Below, one piece after another: positions 1 to 10,801 of a DNA stretch of 64,000 bases. Under the pieces are notes generated by a model. That model ran no database searches. It saw only the letters and a program-made list of their open reading frames with translations, and was not told where the DNA came from. The first letter of the stretch is position 1, and the number at the start of each line of letters is the position of its first letter. A program made the position numbers and the translations under genes. Source of the stretch: Branchiostoma belcheri (lineage: Eukaryota; Chordata; Leptocardii; Amphioxiformes; Branchiostomatidae); NCBI RefSeq assembly GCF_001625305.1, contig NW_017802713.1:832277-896276 (forward strand), written 5' to 3'.

Positions 1-162
1 TGTATAAGGATTGAACAACAAGTATAGGAAAACATTGTGCAAAACTTTTTAAAGTGCTCATGACACCAAAATATGACCTTAGCTGATTGTAATTTACATA
101 ACTAGTATAACCTGGCTAACAGACACATTTACAATAAATATGCACGGTTCTCCTGTTACATT

Positions 163-303
163 TGTCATTGTTATTAAGTCATGAAGTAGAACGCCTCATT
201 ATTGAGGAAAATAAAAGCCCATGCGTGTAAAGGTCAAATACGTTAGATGTACAAATCCAACATTGGCGAAAAAAGGCACATAAAATGACACAGGATAGCA
301 AAT
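163..303. repeat. Direct repeat, copy 1
   Basis: A block of about 140 bp is repeated almost unchanged at 852-990, in the same orientation and about 690 bp away. Both copies share the start TGTCATTGTTATTAAGTCAT and the end CACAGGATAGCAAAT. No coding potential is seen. It may be a local duplication or the paired ends of an element; no terminal duplication was found. Confidence 0.8.
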
Positions 304-851
304 GCCCTGCCTTGGAAAAGTTAGCACAAGCCAGTACTGGCAGGCGATTTGCTTCTCTAAATTTTATTTTTGCATGTGATTGTCTGTATTTTTTCCTGAG
401 CTGATGTCACCCCGTAATGTCCGCTCAGGAAAAAGCACAGAAATGCAAAAATTAAACAAAAAGATGTAAATAGGATGCCCGAGGCGGGCCAATGGGAAGC
501 TTGCTAGAGTGTCTAAAAATTCACTTTTAGGAGGCCATACAAGCTCAATTTCTCGGTCATCATGATTGGAACAAACTTCAAGTGACTATATTGTATGTAC
601 ACTTCCGATATTTGTATGTATTCTACAAACTTTTTTGGTGTCATTTCGTCTTTAAACCACTACGCCAATACAAAAATGTTTTATACTCTAGCCAACCGTA
701 AGGGTCACTGCCTGACACAGGTATTCTAGCTTTATGAAGATAATAAGACATGGTCCAAAGACGTTATGATCACTGTTAGGAGTGTATGGGACATAATGTG
801 ATGGGGAGGTGCATAGGTTATCTCAGAAGAGTCGAGGCGGAGGAAATGGTG
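304..851. other. No gene recognised
   Basis: AT-rich sequence between the two direct repeats. No open frame, splice-flanked exon or repeat of known type is seen. Confidence 0.5.
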
Positions 852-990
852 TCATTGTTATTAAGTCATGAAGTAGAACGCCTCATTATTGAAGAAAATA
901 AAAGCCCAAGAGTCTAAAGTTCAAATGCGTTAGATGTACAAATCCAACATTGGCGAAAAAAGGTACATAAAATTACACAGGATAGCAAAT
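852..990. repeat. Direct repeat, copy 2
   Basis: Second copy of the block at 163-303, differing at a handful of bases. Confidence 0.8.
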
Positions 991-1014
991 ACAATCTTAA
1001 CATACACATACATA

Positions 1015-1222
1015 CATCCACTCATTATGCAGAATGTGGGACTATTCATTATCCACTGCCTTCAAAGAATACGCCAAACCTCATAATAGCTAGCTAGCGT
1101 AGTAGTAGAAGTAGAAGTTTTTCCAGGCAGTAGTTGTCTGTCTACTATCATTGTATTGTACCGAACCGTGTCTTTGACTATGAAAGCAATTAGCCTTCGG
1201 GCATGATTTTGCAAATAAAAGA
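1015..1222 (+). repeat. Dispersed repeat R1, probable retroelement 3' end
   Basis: Matches 29263-29502 and 54899-55156. All three share the motifs GCAGAA(T/C)GTGGGACTATTCA, CACTGCCTTCAAAGAA and the end CAATTAGCCTT...GATTTTGCAAATAAA, which includes an AATAAA polyadenylation-type signal. One frame is partly conserved between copies (around GTIHYPLPSK), so the family may be the 3' end of a retrotransposon reading frame plus UTR. The family is not identified. Confidence 0.65.
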
Positions 1223-1464
1223 TTAAGTTTTTAAAATATACTCTAGCATGTGACCAAGGTCTGAACCTTTATCGGTTTTCTTCCTACAAGCTTCTAGAAT
1301 AGACAATATCTAAGTCAATACATTTTTGCCCAAAGTGGAATGTTAACGGACTGTTATCTATACCGCATGCCATCAGACAGATTTGTCACTATACAGGAAC
1401 GTTACCAGGATAAGATAGTAGCTGATAAACGGTAGCAATTGAGAGATACTTCACTCCGGTCATC

Positions 1465-1880
1465 GTTCTTCCGTATCTGTATAGCCGGTATAACTGCCCT
1501 TCGGCGTAACACACCAGCTTCGCAGGCAGGCGGCAGCTAGCTATATCACACTGAACGACTTGTTACACTCAATCTTTGCACATTTAATTGTAGGAGTTGT
1601 TTAAAGCTTTCTAGTGACGATGCCCCAACTTTGCTTGGTGGCAACGAGTTCCAGTCTACGATAGTTCTGGGGAAATACGAGTTTTGGAACGCCTCAATTC
1701 TTGGTTGATATTTGACGGCATGACTGTTTCTTGTTCTTTTCTGTGCTGGTATCAGATACTTAGTGGTTGGTACGTCCACCAGTTTATTAGTCATTTTGTA
1801 CATCATGCACAGTCTGGACATTTTACGTCAGTCTTCCAGCGACCCCCACTGTAGGTTTCTTTTCATTTCCGTTACACTAG
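1465..1880 (-). pseudogene. 3' end of a CR1/jockey-like retrotransposon, decayed
   Basis: The - strand reads as the C-terminus of a non-LTR reverse-transcriptase ORF. A W-G-S-L-E-D segment, then SRLCMMYKM, then the hallmark F-P-R-T-I-V-x-W-N-S-L-P-P are in one frame. Just after W-G-S-L-E-D the frame carries a TGA stop where the family normally has Arg, so this copy is dead. The downstream UTR contains GTTACGCCGAAGGGC and GGTATAC/TACAGATAC-type sequence, which also occurs at 46141-46255 (+) and 25735-25790 (-). Only the 3' few hundred bases remain, as is usual for 5'-truncated non-LTR copies. Confidence 0.7.
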
Positions 1881-1962
1881 CACCCCTTTGATAGTTATCA
1901 TGAAAGTTCATCTGTGTTGGTAGTAATCATAGTAAAACGTTGAACTTTATTCCAACACACAA

Positions 1963-2007
1963 ATTTGCAGAGATCAAATTTTCAGCGACCACTGGCGCCT
2001 TCATCAG
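1963..2007 (-). ncRNA. Hammerhead-ribozyme-like motif, left arm of pair A
   Basis: On the - strand CTGATGA lies at 2007-2001, followed by a GC-rich stem II segment and GAAA at 1983-1980. After that comes a stem III formed by AATTTG and CAAATT around a 7-nt loop. These are the conserved core parts of a hammerhead in the right order. Stem II is short (GCG/CGC plus a mismatch) and no convincing stem I pairing was found, so activity is uncertain. Confidence 0.45.
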
Positions 2008-2216
2008 GATAATTAATGACCAATCACTTCACAACGTGATCTCGCGAGAGTTACGGTTTACAAACACGTGACCTTATTCACACGAGACTTAACTGATACG
2101 TGACATAAGCAATTGATCAAAAGTGCCAGGGAGTTTACATCGTCCACCGTCTCTATTAAGTGAAGGCTGAAGTGCTCTGATATATATAGCCTCCTTAATG
2201 CCTCTTAAAAATTATC

Positions 2217-2263
2217 CTGATGAAGGCGCCAGTGGTCGCTGAAAATTTGATCTCTGCAAATTT
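2217..2263 (+). ncRNA. Hammerhead-ribozyme-like motif, right arm of pair A
   Basis: CTGATGA at 2217-2223, stem II around 2225-2240, GAAA at 2241-2244. Stem III pairs 2244-2249 (AATTTG) with 2257-2262 (CAAATT), leaving T2263 as the possible cleavage-site base. It mirrors the left arm. Stem I is not convincing. Confidence 0.45.
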
Positions 2264-2300
2264 TTGTGTTGGAATCAAGTTCAGCGTTTTACTACCCTTT

Positions 2301-2953
2301 GATAGTTATTCGTACAGAATCTTGCATGGCAGGCACGTTGGTCACGAGTCGCCCGCCATGCACGGCCGCATCCACCACGGCGACAAATCGATAAGAGCCA
2401 ACACTTAGGGCAACGAGAAAGCAGAAATGAAAAGAAATCATCATTTTCTAGAAGTTATTGCGTCATGTTATGTGTGAGAGAGGGTAGAAGGTTTTTATAT
2501 GCCAGGCTTTGGTAGGAGGGTTCATTTTCGCAGGAAGTCCACGGGTGCAGCAAATGGTAGGGTATGTGTGTGCGTGTTTGTAAAGTTTCTTGCTATTTCT
2601 TTTGGAAGGCATGCAGTTATACATAGTTTCAGATGCATGAATGTTTAATTTATGTGTGTATGAATGTACTTACTTGTATATGAATGCGTTGTAGTATTCA
2701 CATTACTTGCAATGTTTTTGCAAGTTTTGCAAGTGAAAATATGTTATCAAGGTAAGTATACTGGCCTTTACATGACGTGTATGCATAATTAATGTCCCAA
2801 TCCCTTAAATCTGGTCGATACATTTTGCATAATTCTGTATTTTGTCTAGTGATTATAAGCAACTCATAATTGATACAAATTAATAACTAAGGTTGGCTTC
2901 TTAATGGATATAAACCTCATTCATCGACATATAAGGTATGCAAAATATAATAT
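2301..2953. other. No gene recognised
   Basis: AT-rich sequence. Nothing beyond a short TG-rich stretch near 2560-2700 is seen. Confidence 0.5.
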
Positions 2954-3800
2954 AACTAGAGTTCCCCGATCTCATACCTTCGCCAAATGATGTTAATCTT
3001 TATGACTGACAAATTATACATTAGATTATTCCCCCCTGATTTAACAAATAGGAACCTAATTTTCATGAATTATATCATTTTATCATAATCTAAACCAAAA
3101 GACAGTCTTATATTAACAAACAATGTATTCTAGTTTTTCCTAATAAATTATGCAAATGAGGTCCTGGTTTGAATAAATTATGTTTAATGATGTTCACCTC
3201 ATCTTAACTTTCAAATACCACAAGTATGAAATTCCAGGCAGTTATCATTACATAATTATAAAATTTTCTCATTAATTATGCAAATTAAGTCATTATTAAC
3301 ATAATCAATATCTGCCTGTGTTTCTCTCGTTGTCAGTTACCAATGTCACAAGCTTCAATTGTCCTATCATGGAATGCAGCTGATTTATAGAATTTCCCCA
3401 TAAATTATGCAAATTACATCCATATTTGCATAATTGTCACATCATTATATTAAGCATCACGTAAGCTACCTACATACCAAAAATCATGACGATCCGTCAA
3501 CCGGTTCTTGAGTTATTCCCTTTTGAATATTTTCAAGAATATATCCCTGCAGTTCCAGAGCAAGCCGCTAGGGGGCCCAAACTCAGGTCACTTCTTCCCC
3601 AGCACAAGAGCTACCTACCATCCAAATTTCATCACCATAGCATGTCTAGATCATGAGATATCAAAACCGGAAGTTCAGCTGCAGTACTATAACAAGCCGC
3701 TAGGGGGTCCAAAATCTAATCATTTTGAGGTCTCATCAAGACCTACCCACCTACCAAGTATCAAGACAATCCATCAAGGCCTTCTCAAGTTATCGTGTTT

Positions 3801-3833
<33 letters not shown>

Positions 3834-3868
3834 AACGCCTCTGAAAACATAACCTTCTTGGCGAAGGT
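2954..3868 (+). mobile_element. Helentron-like non-autonomous element (HINE/DINE-1 type), copy 1
   Basis: About 915 bp starting ACTAGAGTTCCCC and ending in a hairpin, ACCTTC-TTGGC-GAAGGT (3852-3868). An 11-bp subterminal inverted repeat is perfect: ACCTTCGCCAA at 2976-2986 against TTGGCGAAGGT at 3858-3868. A microsatellite (CA)n lies about 40 bp inside the 3' end. Subterminal inverted repeats, a 3' terminal hairpin and an internal microsatellite without target duplication are the known hallmarks of Helentron-derived elements. The copy at 57683-58614 gives the boundaries because it interrupts a tandem array. Internal sequence repeats with a period near 130 bp: ATGCAAAT octamers at 3150, 3278 and 3407, then CAAGCCGCTAGGGGG at 3560 and 3694. 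No helicase gene is present. Confidence 0.6.
3802..3828. repeat. (CA)n microsatellite
   Basis: Simple CA repeat inside the 3' end of the Helentron-like element. In the other copy the equivalent position holds (TG)n followed by (TCTG)n. Confidence 0.9.
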
Positions 3869-4998
3869 AACAAGGAATATGTCAAAGGTCATAAACCAGC
3901 AAACTTTGCAGTGCTAAGCTTTTCGCATGCCATCTAGGTTCTAAGACACAAGTATGCTGCCTGGTCTTATGTGGTTCATCCCTCATAAATACACGTAATC
4001 ATTATGATAATATTAGTCAAAGCATATCTTTCCGTGTGGATACATGAAACTTGCATATTAGTACCGTCTTTTGCTGTCGCTACGGCATCTTTTAAAATAA
4101 TGCCGGTGGATAAAATTGCCGTGCATAATTCATTTTAACCCTATCTAGACCGGGGGGGGGGGAGTTCCCGCGTGTCACATAGCGTCTGAACGGCTAGCAC
4201 TAGAACGGCCAAACTTGGTAACTTTTCCTAGAATATTGTTGGCAACAATTATGTATCATTGGAATAAGATGATTTTTTATGTTGCTATGGCAACGGGTTT
4301 CTGACAGACATTTTTTGCTAAATTTAGTAATTTTAATAGGGTTACCAGACCTGAGAAGAGCTTTGTGGTTTGAGGAGTAAAAATGTGTCTTGATAGGCCT
4401 AACCGAGTCCATTTCAGTCAGACCCTGACTATGCATACTTAAACAATGCTAATTAGAGGTCGATATGCCAGTAAAATAGATATCAGTGTCTCAAAATCGC
4501 AGTTACCAAGTAATTTGCTTTTCACAATAGTCCAGACTACTCTGAATGTGCCTATTTCGTAGCATCAGTCTTCACCATATCTATTGATCCTGTCTGTCGC
4601 TAATTCTGTTTTGCATTCAGACGAGCAATTTCACCGGAGATTGCACCAGCTAGTATAGTAACGACCAACTACCTCAGGTCGTTACTACTAGAAATAGCAT
4701 CAGATGGGCTTTCTTTATGTATAAATGCCTCCCCATGGCGTTTTAGCATTCTGGAGACGAATTCGAACGATTTTATGTATGTCTAAGTGAATTCTTGACA
4801 TTTCTGAGTCAAATACGTTTATGACTCCATACCATTGATAAACCAATACACGACAGAAATAGATACCAGAAACCCCAAGTCTCAAAAGGGCGATTTCATC
4901 TAATAGTAGGTAGCAACAGACTTCGTTTATTGAATTCAGAAGGTTAATAAAATACTCAAGACACTTAAAAGATCCAAGATACTACTTCATCTATCATT
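3869..4998. other. No gene recognised
   Basis: No supported exon. A short poly-G run lies near 4153-4162. Otherwise AT-rich unique-looking sequence. Confidence 0.5.
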
Positions 4999-5224
4999 GT
5001 TTTTTTTTATTACAACATTTCATGACTGGACATGGTGACAGCACACTCAAGTTATATCAATACCGTCACCAACGCAGAGGACAAATACGGAACAGGACAA
5101 TACTCATTTTCACTTGAGTTAAGTGCCTTTTCCAAGGGCACAAGATCGGTGGCATGTCAGGACTCGAATCCGGGACCTCAGGGTTCCGAGTCGAGTACTC
5201 TGCCGCTACGCCATACGACCCCAC
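4999..5224 (-). mobile_element. tRNA-derived SINE, copy 1
   Basis: On the - strand the head reads GGTCGTATGGCGTAGCGG, with a polymerase III A box, followed by the B box GGATTCGAGTCC, then a central domain with TGCCCTTGG-AAAGGCACTTAA, and an A-rich tail (AATAAAAAAAA, seen as poly-T at 5000-5008). The same structure occurs at 15422-15681 (-) and 39505-39757 (+). It is a SINE rather than a tRNA gene because the tRNA-like head runs into a conserved unrelated body and tail. Confidence 0.85.
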
Positions 5225-5780
5225 CTAATTATCATTGTTTTTTATGCTATGTACATTGTGTAGCCTATACCGCTACACATTTCCATACGACGCATCGTAC
5301 TTTGAGAACTACGTCGTAGCTGGCTGAAGTACGTCGCAGTTGAATTTCGACCGGAGTAGAAGAAAACCACAGACGACCATCATTTTTAAGTCGATCTGAA
5401 GTCTGACAAAACCCACCTTCCCTCTCGAGTTTTGGAGCGACAAGATCGAACTGCAAAATGGTCTAAGAAGGTCACGTTTTGCCACCCAACTGATTGATTG
5501 CTCTAGAAAGATCACCTCCCCTCGCCAATTACCGCATCAGCGCTGTAGGATACTGTAGGATTACGTAGCCAAAGGTCATGACGCAGTTTTATCAGGTGTA
5601 ATCCCCCTGCACATCTTCAATTGGAATGGAGAGATTGGAAGAAGGGAGATGCTCTTGTGGACATCACGTCACGCAAGCTTGATGAGCTTCTCTGTTGTTT
5701 TCTTGTTTCACCAATATTAGCCAGGAGGGATGTCGTCTTATCATACTAGACAGTTGTTTGGAAAATTCCAAAATAGAAGG
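5225..5780. other. No gene recognised
   Basis: No repeat of known type or supported exon is seen between the SINE and the following tandem array. Confidence 0.5.
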
Positions 5781-6790
5781 ACTTACAGATTTAAAAGTTC
5801 GCCAGGTCGGTTGATTATATTAATATTCAACAGACCTGTCGGCCTCTAAATTGTGCAGTTTTGAATTTCTTATATATTTCTTACTATAGAATTGTGTTAT
5901 ATTTGCCAATGCAATAACTTTTCTTTTGCATAGGTTGCACGTGTTGTTCAAGTAAAAGCTACAACACGAAAACATATTTATGATATTATGATTATAATTT
6001 ATAATACTTACAGATTTAAAAGTTCACCAGGTCGACTTGAATATCTTTAAGTTAATATTCAACAGACCTGGCGGCCTCTAAATTCTAAATCCTCTAAATT
6101 GTGCAATTTTGAATTTGTTTCTTAAAACATGTAGAGGTTGCAAAGCAGCATACTATAACATTGAGATATCTTTGCCAATGCAATAACTTTACTTTTGCTT
6201 AGGTTGCACGAGTTGTTTAAGTAATAAGAAGGTACAACACGAAAACATATTTATAATATTATAATTTGTAATAATACTTACAGATTTAAAAGTTCACCAG
6301 GTCGACTTGAATATCTTGATATTCAACAGATCTGGCGGCCTCTAAATTCTTTAAATTGTGTAATTTTGAATTGCTTTCTTAAAACGTGAAGAGGTTGCAA
6401 AGCCGCATACTATACCATTGTGATATCTTTGCCAATGCAATAACTTTACTTTTGCTTACTAGGTTGTACGAGTTGTTCAAGTAAAGCTACAACACGAAAA
6501 CATATTTATGATATTATGATTATAATTTATAATACTTACAGATTTAAAAGTTCACCAGGTCGACTTGAATATCTTTAAGTTAATATTCAACAGATCTGGC
6601 GGCCTCTAAATTCTTTAAATTGTGCATTTTGAATTTCTTTCTTATAAAACATGTAGAGGTTGCAAAGCAACATACTATAACATTGTGATATCTTTGCCAA
6701 TGCAAAAACTGTCCTTTTGCTTAGGTAGTTGTGCAAGTAAAAGGTACAACACGAAAACATATTTACGACATGTATCAGTAGCTAAAAAAA
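5781..6790. repeat. Tandem repeat, about 225-270 bp unit, four copies
   Basis: Units begin with CTTACAGATTTAAAAGTTC near 5782, 6007, 6276 and 6533, and share CTGGCGGCCTCTAAATT, ATATCTTTGCCAATGCA and ACAACACGAAAACATATTTA. Spacing varies with small indels. No reading frame is maintained across units. The last copy decays near 6790. Confidence 0.9.
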
Positions 6791-7687
6791 GCCTTTACGT
6801 GGCTATATGTGCGTACGCTTAAATGCCGTGACCACTAAAGATTCGTCATTTACTGCCGTCCATATGTCTATGCCCAAAGGGTTTCATTATAACTAATGTG
6901 GAAGAGAGAACATTAACGTTTACTATCTATCTGGACAATCTACAAAGAATAGACGCTAGACTCGCAAAGGCAAGAGTAAGTTTACGGTCACAAAAAGAGA
7001 TTGCCAGAAGGATGCTGTACTATCCAGATTTCAATTAAGATAAGAGGCACCCATCCTGGCAACACCGCTATTTGTAAAGTTAATGAACCTTACTTTATGT
7101 ACTACGCAAGAATATATATATTTTCAAAACATGAGGGAAGTCAATTGGTCTAATTTGTGTTTATTCATGATATATAATCTAATATTATCTTCTGATATAT
7201 ATATGTTTATTCCTATCTTCTTTCTTTTATCACTGTTGGGTTGCTGGAGAGTTGAAATATTAGAAGCATATTTTATACTGTTGATGTCGTTCTATTTTAC
7301 AGGCTGTGGCGCTCGCTTCACCACGGTTATAGACGCATAACTCAACCTTTAGACGAAGCAATTTTTAAGCAACATGCCCGCCTGGTCAATATCCTATTTT
7401 GTTGATATCAAATTTAGTCAGTGGATGGGGAAAACGCTGCCGGCGTGAGCTTACGTCTCATTTGTCTCCGGACTAAAATCATTACATCAAGTGACGCGGA
7501 GCGGCGCGGAAAATACTCGGCGTGAATCATTGCCAGTGGTGTAATCCTTCTTCTACAGATGTGTCTCTCACACGGGCCCGGCACAAATACCGCAGTACCC
7601 GGTCCGGGAAAACCTGTAAATCTCAAACAACTAAAATCAATATAGAACGGCCGGAAGGACAGATTCTGTCCAATGCACTCGGAGTTG
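6791..7687. other. No gene recognised
   Basis: A somewhat GC-richer block lies at about 7400-7620, but no splice-consistent exon or known protein similarity is recognised. Confidence 0.45.
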
Positions 7688-8448
7688 TGCGCAGAAGTGC
7701 CAAATCAGGAAAATATGATAGAAACAATAATAATCTAAGGCAGTGTCCAAATATGCTTAAAATGCTGGGATAACGGCTAATAAACAGAAACGTTGTGAAT
7801 TTCTGAATGTCAAAAATAGTGAAGGACGATCCATTCATCTTTCAGTTTAGAGATTCTTTATTGACACAACAAAAAGTACAGGGACTTTTGTATGGTCTTC
7901 TACAGCTAAAGATCTAACAAAGTTAAATACACGATTGTATGGATAACTTCATCCTACGCAAAGAATATATGTATGTTGCAAATTACGTACAGAATATATA
8001 TCAGTGGTAACAATAAAGGTTTAACTATTCTCTAACATGTAGTCTCAAAGATTGAAAGTAACGTTCTTTAATGTATTTTCCTATTTGAGTACTGAGATAA
8101 GCCGATTTAGACTTTCTGAACAGACAGCGGTGACAAAATTTGCAGAGAAACCAAGAGTGAGTAAAGGGAAGGTCAATTAAAGAAGTACTAGCAGCAGTTG
8201 ATCACAACATCAAAAGGAAATGTAGACGCTCTAGTTAGTCCCTGTGTTCTCTAACGAACTTATGAATATAAAAGACTTTGATGAGTGAAAAAAGAAAGAT
8301 GAAAAAGAAAGGATCATCCCTGACGATTTTTGACATTTTAGAAAATCACAAAACGTTTCTGTTTATTAGCCGTTATCCCAACATTTTAAACATATTTGCA
8401 CATTGCCTTAGATTCATATTGTATTTTCCTGATTCGGCACTTCTAATA
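7688..8448. mobile_element. Long inverted-repeat element
   Basis: About 150 bp at 7690-7838 is repeated in inverted orientation at 8296-8447; shared blocks include CGTTTCTGTTTATTAGCCGT and TATTTTCCTGAT. The arms flank a unique core of about 460 bp with no open frame, as in fold-back or long-TIR MITE elements. No target duplication was identified. Confidence 0.65.
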
Positions 8449-8526
8449 CTTTTGATTCCCTCATTACAACAAACAGAGCGGGACAGCGAACATTTAAGTG
8501 CAGGGCAGCAACATCTCAAGACTTGC

Positions 8527-8733
8527 TAATGCTGAGGTCACATTTCCAAACCGGGGCCCGGCCGGGTAGTCATTTGGAACGAAAAATATGGTATAAAACG
8601 CAACAAAGCACAGGAACGTTGAAAAATGTCAACGATGGAACTATTTACGTATATTCTTGATGAAAATTGTTGATATTTCGTTAAACAAAACAGCCCGGGC
8701 GGGCCCCGGCTTAGAAATGTGACCCCAGCATAA
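8527..8733. mobile_element. GC-rich palindromic MITE-C, copy 1
   Basis: Starts TAATGCTGAGGTCACATTTC, continues into CCGGGGCCCGGCCGGG, and ends with the inverted version (CGGGCCCCGG...GAAATGTGACC..AGCATAA). Terminal inverted repeats of about 40 bp surround an AT-rich core of about 120 bp. Four more copies lie at 9903, 10103, 19788 and 20020. Confidence 0.85.
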
Positions 8734-8739
8734 ACGCCG

Positions 8740-9056
8740 AAACCAAACAAGCAACCACATTGAATGCTTTTAAGAGAGCACTAAACACATGACCTGATTT
8801 ATTTTTTACTGGAATGACACGGACTATGAATATGCCTTATGATTTTGACTATTTGTTTTGGTTGACATGTCTTGTTTCTTATGATTGATTACTTGTACTC
8901 TTTGTTCATATTATTCAGTATCTTTTTTTAATAATTTAATTAATGTGATTTATGTGTATGTCCTTTGTACCTTGCTCTGTTGGGATACCTTGGAAATCAG
9001 TTGTCCTAAACTGAAGGTACCACCCAACTGTTTTTGATATTAAATAAATACATAAA
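8740..9056 (+). mobile_element. Non-LTR retrotransposon 3' end
   Basis: AT-rich 3'-UTR-like sequence ends in GATATTAAATAAATACATAAA, a polyadenylation-type signal and short repeat tail typical of truncated CR1/L2-like copies. The start is uncertain. Confidence 0.4.
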
Positions 9057-9902
9057 ACTGTAGACACAAATCCTTTCAAACTTGATCAATCTATTCTTAG
9101 CAGAAACACATGGGAACATTTGTCGTCTGCCTATGCTACGCCGTTTTAGTAATCTTCGCACGTAGAGGGTTTGGCGAAGTTATCGCCCCAATGGGTTGTC
9201 ATTTCGCCAAAATGCTCATGATATATCGTCGGGAAATTCTACGAGGTCTTCGATTAAAAACATTATTCCTCCCATATTTCTCCCGCGGCGCGAGTGTATG
9301 GAACCCGGCTGACGGGACCGACCTGGAGCGGGGACCAAATGTCAGTAAAACGATTCACTCCTAGTATAGTAATCGAGACGGCGTGTCTGTGTTGAAATGA
9401 TACCACGCCCAGGCTATAAAAGGGAATGATCCCATCATAAAATACTTAGCTGACAGGTTCTTAAGGGCCTGTGTGTGTGAAGATACTTGTGATAGTGTAC
9501 CAGCGCCATTGATGGACGTATATTGACTTTACATTCCATACCAGGACTGCCCCAGTCTCTCAGCTACTAATGCCCCCTTTCTGTCGGCAAGCCAGAGGGG
9601 CTTTTTACAATGAAATCGTTGAGCTCGGGTGGGTTTTCGCACTCCCTTGAGGAGTTTTCCCTAAAATGACAGGAGTATTTATCAAATGTGGTTCTGTACC
9701 GCCACAGGAATTCTCCTGATCCGTTACGCAAACATAGTAGATGTGTTGGCTTAGCAATGCTCTAACTTTATTAAGATGTAGAGTGCTATACGTGTAAGCG
9801 TTTGTGTTGCGGTTGCGACATGTTATGAATCAAGTATGCACAGATGTCGTCAGAAAACTACGTAGTATACAGATAGACATAACTGTAGGTTGTAGACTAA
9901 TG
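9057..9902. other. No gene recognised
   Basis: Contains an isolated promoter-like element near 9403-9422 but no supported exon downstream. Confidence 0.45.
9403..9422 (+). promoter_or_regulatory. Candidate core promoter: CACC/KLF box plus TATA box
   Basis: CCACGCCC at 9403-9410 lies directly upstream of TATAAAAG at 9415-9422. The pairing resembles a TATA-type core promoter reading rightwards. No gene is recognised downstream, so it may be fortuitous or belong to a non-coding transcript. Confidence 0.25.
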
Positions 9903-10102
9903 CTAATGTTACACTTCTTAACCAAGACCCCGACCGGGCAGTTAGCAGGAAGGAAAAGTATGGTAAAAAGACAGTTAAACACAAAAAATGTGAAAAATTC
10001 ATCATAAGTACTGTCTGCGTACATTCTTGATATGGATTGTTCTTTTTCGCTAATGCAAACAGCCCGGCCGGGCCCCGGTTTGGAAATGTGACCTCGGCAC
10101 AA
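9903..10102. mobile_element. MITE-C, copy 2
   Basis: Right end AGCCCGGCCGGGCCCCGG...GGAAATGTGACCTCGGCA is well preserved. The left end is degraded (CCCCGACCGGGCAG). It abuts copy 3. Confidence 0.75.
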
Positions 10103-10303
10103 TGCTAAAATTATAATTCTCATCCCGGGTCCCGGCCGGGCAGTTTCAGGGAACGGGAAGTAAAATGATATAATAGACAAAAACACAGAAAAAAAAGTTT
10201 CAAAACAATGACGAGTACTATTTGTGTACATTGTTGATATGAATGTTTTCGTTCATGCAAACAGGCTGACCCGGCCCGGGCTTCAAATGTGACCTTAGCA
10301 TAA
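10103..10303. mobile_element. MITE-C, copy 3
   Basis: Left arm CCCGGGTCCCGGCCGGGCAG and right arm CCCGGCCCGGGC..AAATGTGACCTTAGCATAA. Immediately adjacent to copy 2, so the two form a tandem pair. Confidence 0.75.
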
Positions 10304-10801
10304 GGTAGACTTTCCGGCCTTGGGACGTACATACATATTCTTTACACAATTCGTCACGTTCTCTTATTCAGATATTGAGTTACTCCGTGGTGTAATTTCT
10401 CATCAGCATGCCCTTTATTTTGCTAATATCAGTCATCTTATGTCAGTTTCCAAGTAAAATTATCTGTTGTTGTCAGTTAAAAGAGCAATACCTCCTTCAA
10501 TCCTCCACGTTGAATATCATTATTTGATACATTCACGAATACATCATCATCCATATTATTTTCATTTATTAATCCGGAGGCATAATGACGATGATTAATC
10601 GAACTTCATGTGATAGTAAATCATAATAAATCATCTCTTCGACGAATAAATGAATGCAGTCTTTTTTTTAATATAGACCAGCATTGTTTTGTTTGTTAAA
10701 TTATTTTTAGCACTTAAAAGATAGAAACGTAACAAAGAAATCTAGAGGACATGTAACAATGCAGGGTATTTTTCGACTTAGTGAATGTTACAGTTGTAAT
10801 C
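10304..10801. other. No gene recognised
   Basis: AT-rich sequence without recognisable features. Confidence 0.5.

Larger units (their letters stand above)
1899..2300. mobile_element. Palindromic Penelope-like remnant (pair A)
   Basis: Two arms of about 75 bp (about 1936-2012 and 2212-2290) are inverted copies of each other around a spacer of about 200 bp. Just outside the left arm lies TTCATCTGTGTTGG, shared with similar structures at 23604 and 24690. Each arm contains a CTGATGA...GAAA core of hammerhead type next to a conserved TGTGTTGG. Penelope-like elements are known to carry hammerhead ribozymes in their terminal repeats, often in inverted arrangement. No reverse transcriptase or GIY-YIG frame is present, so this is a remnant or non-autonomous derivative; the family assignment is inference. 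Confidence 0.5.
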
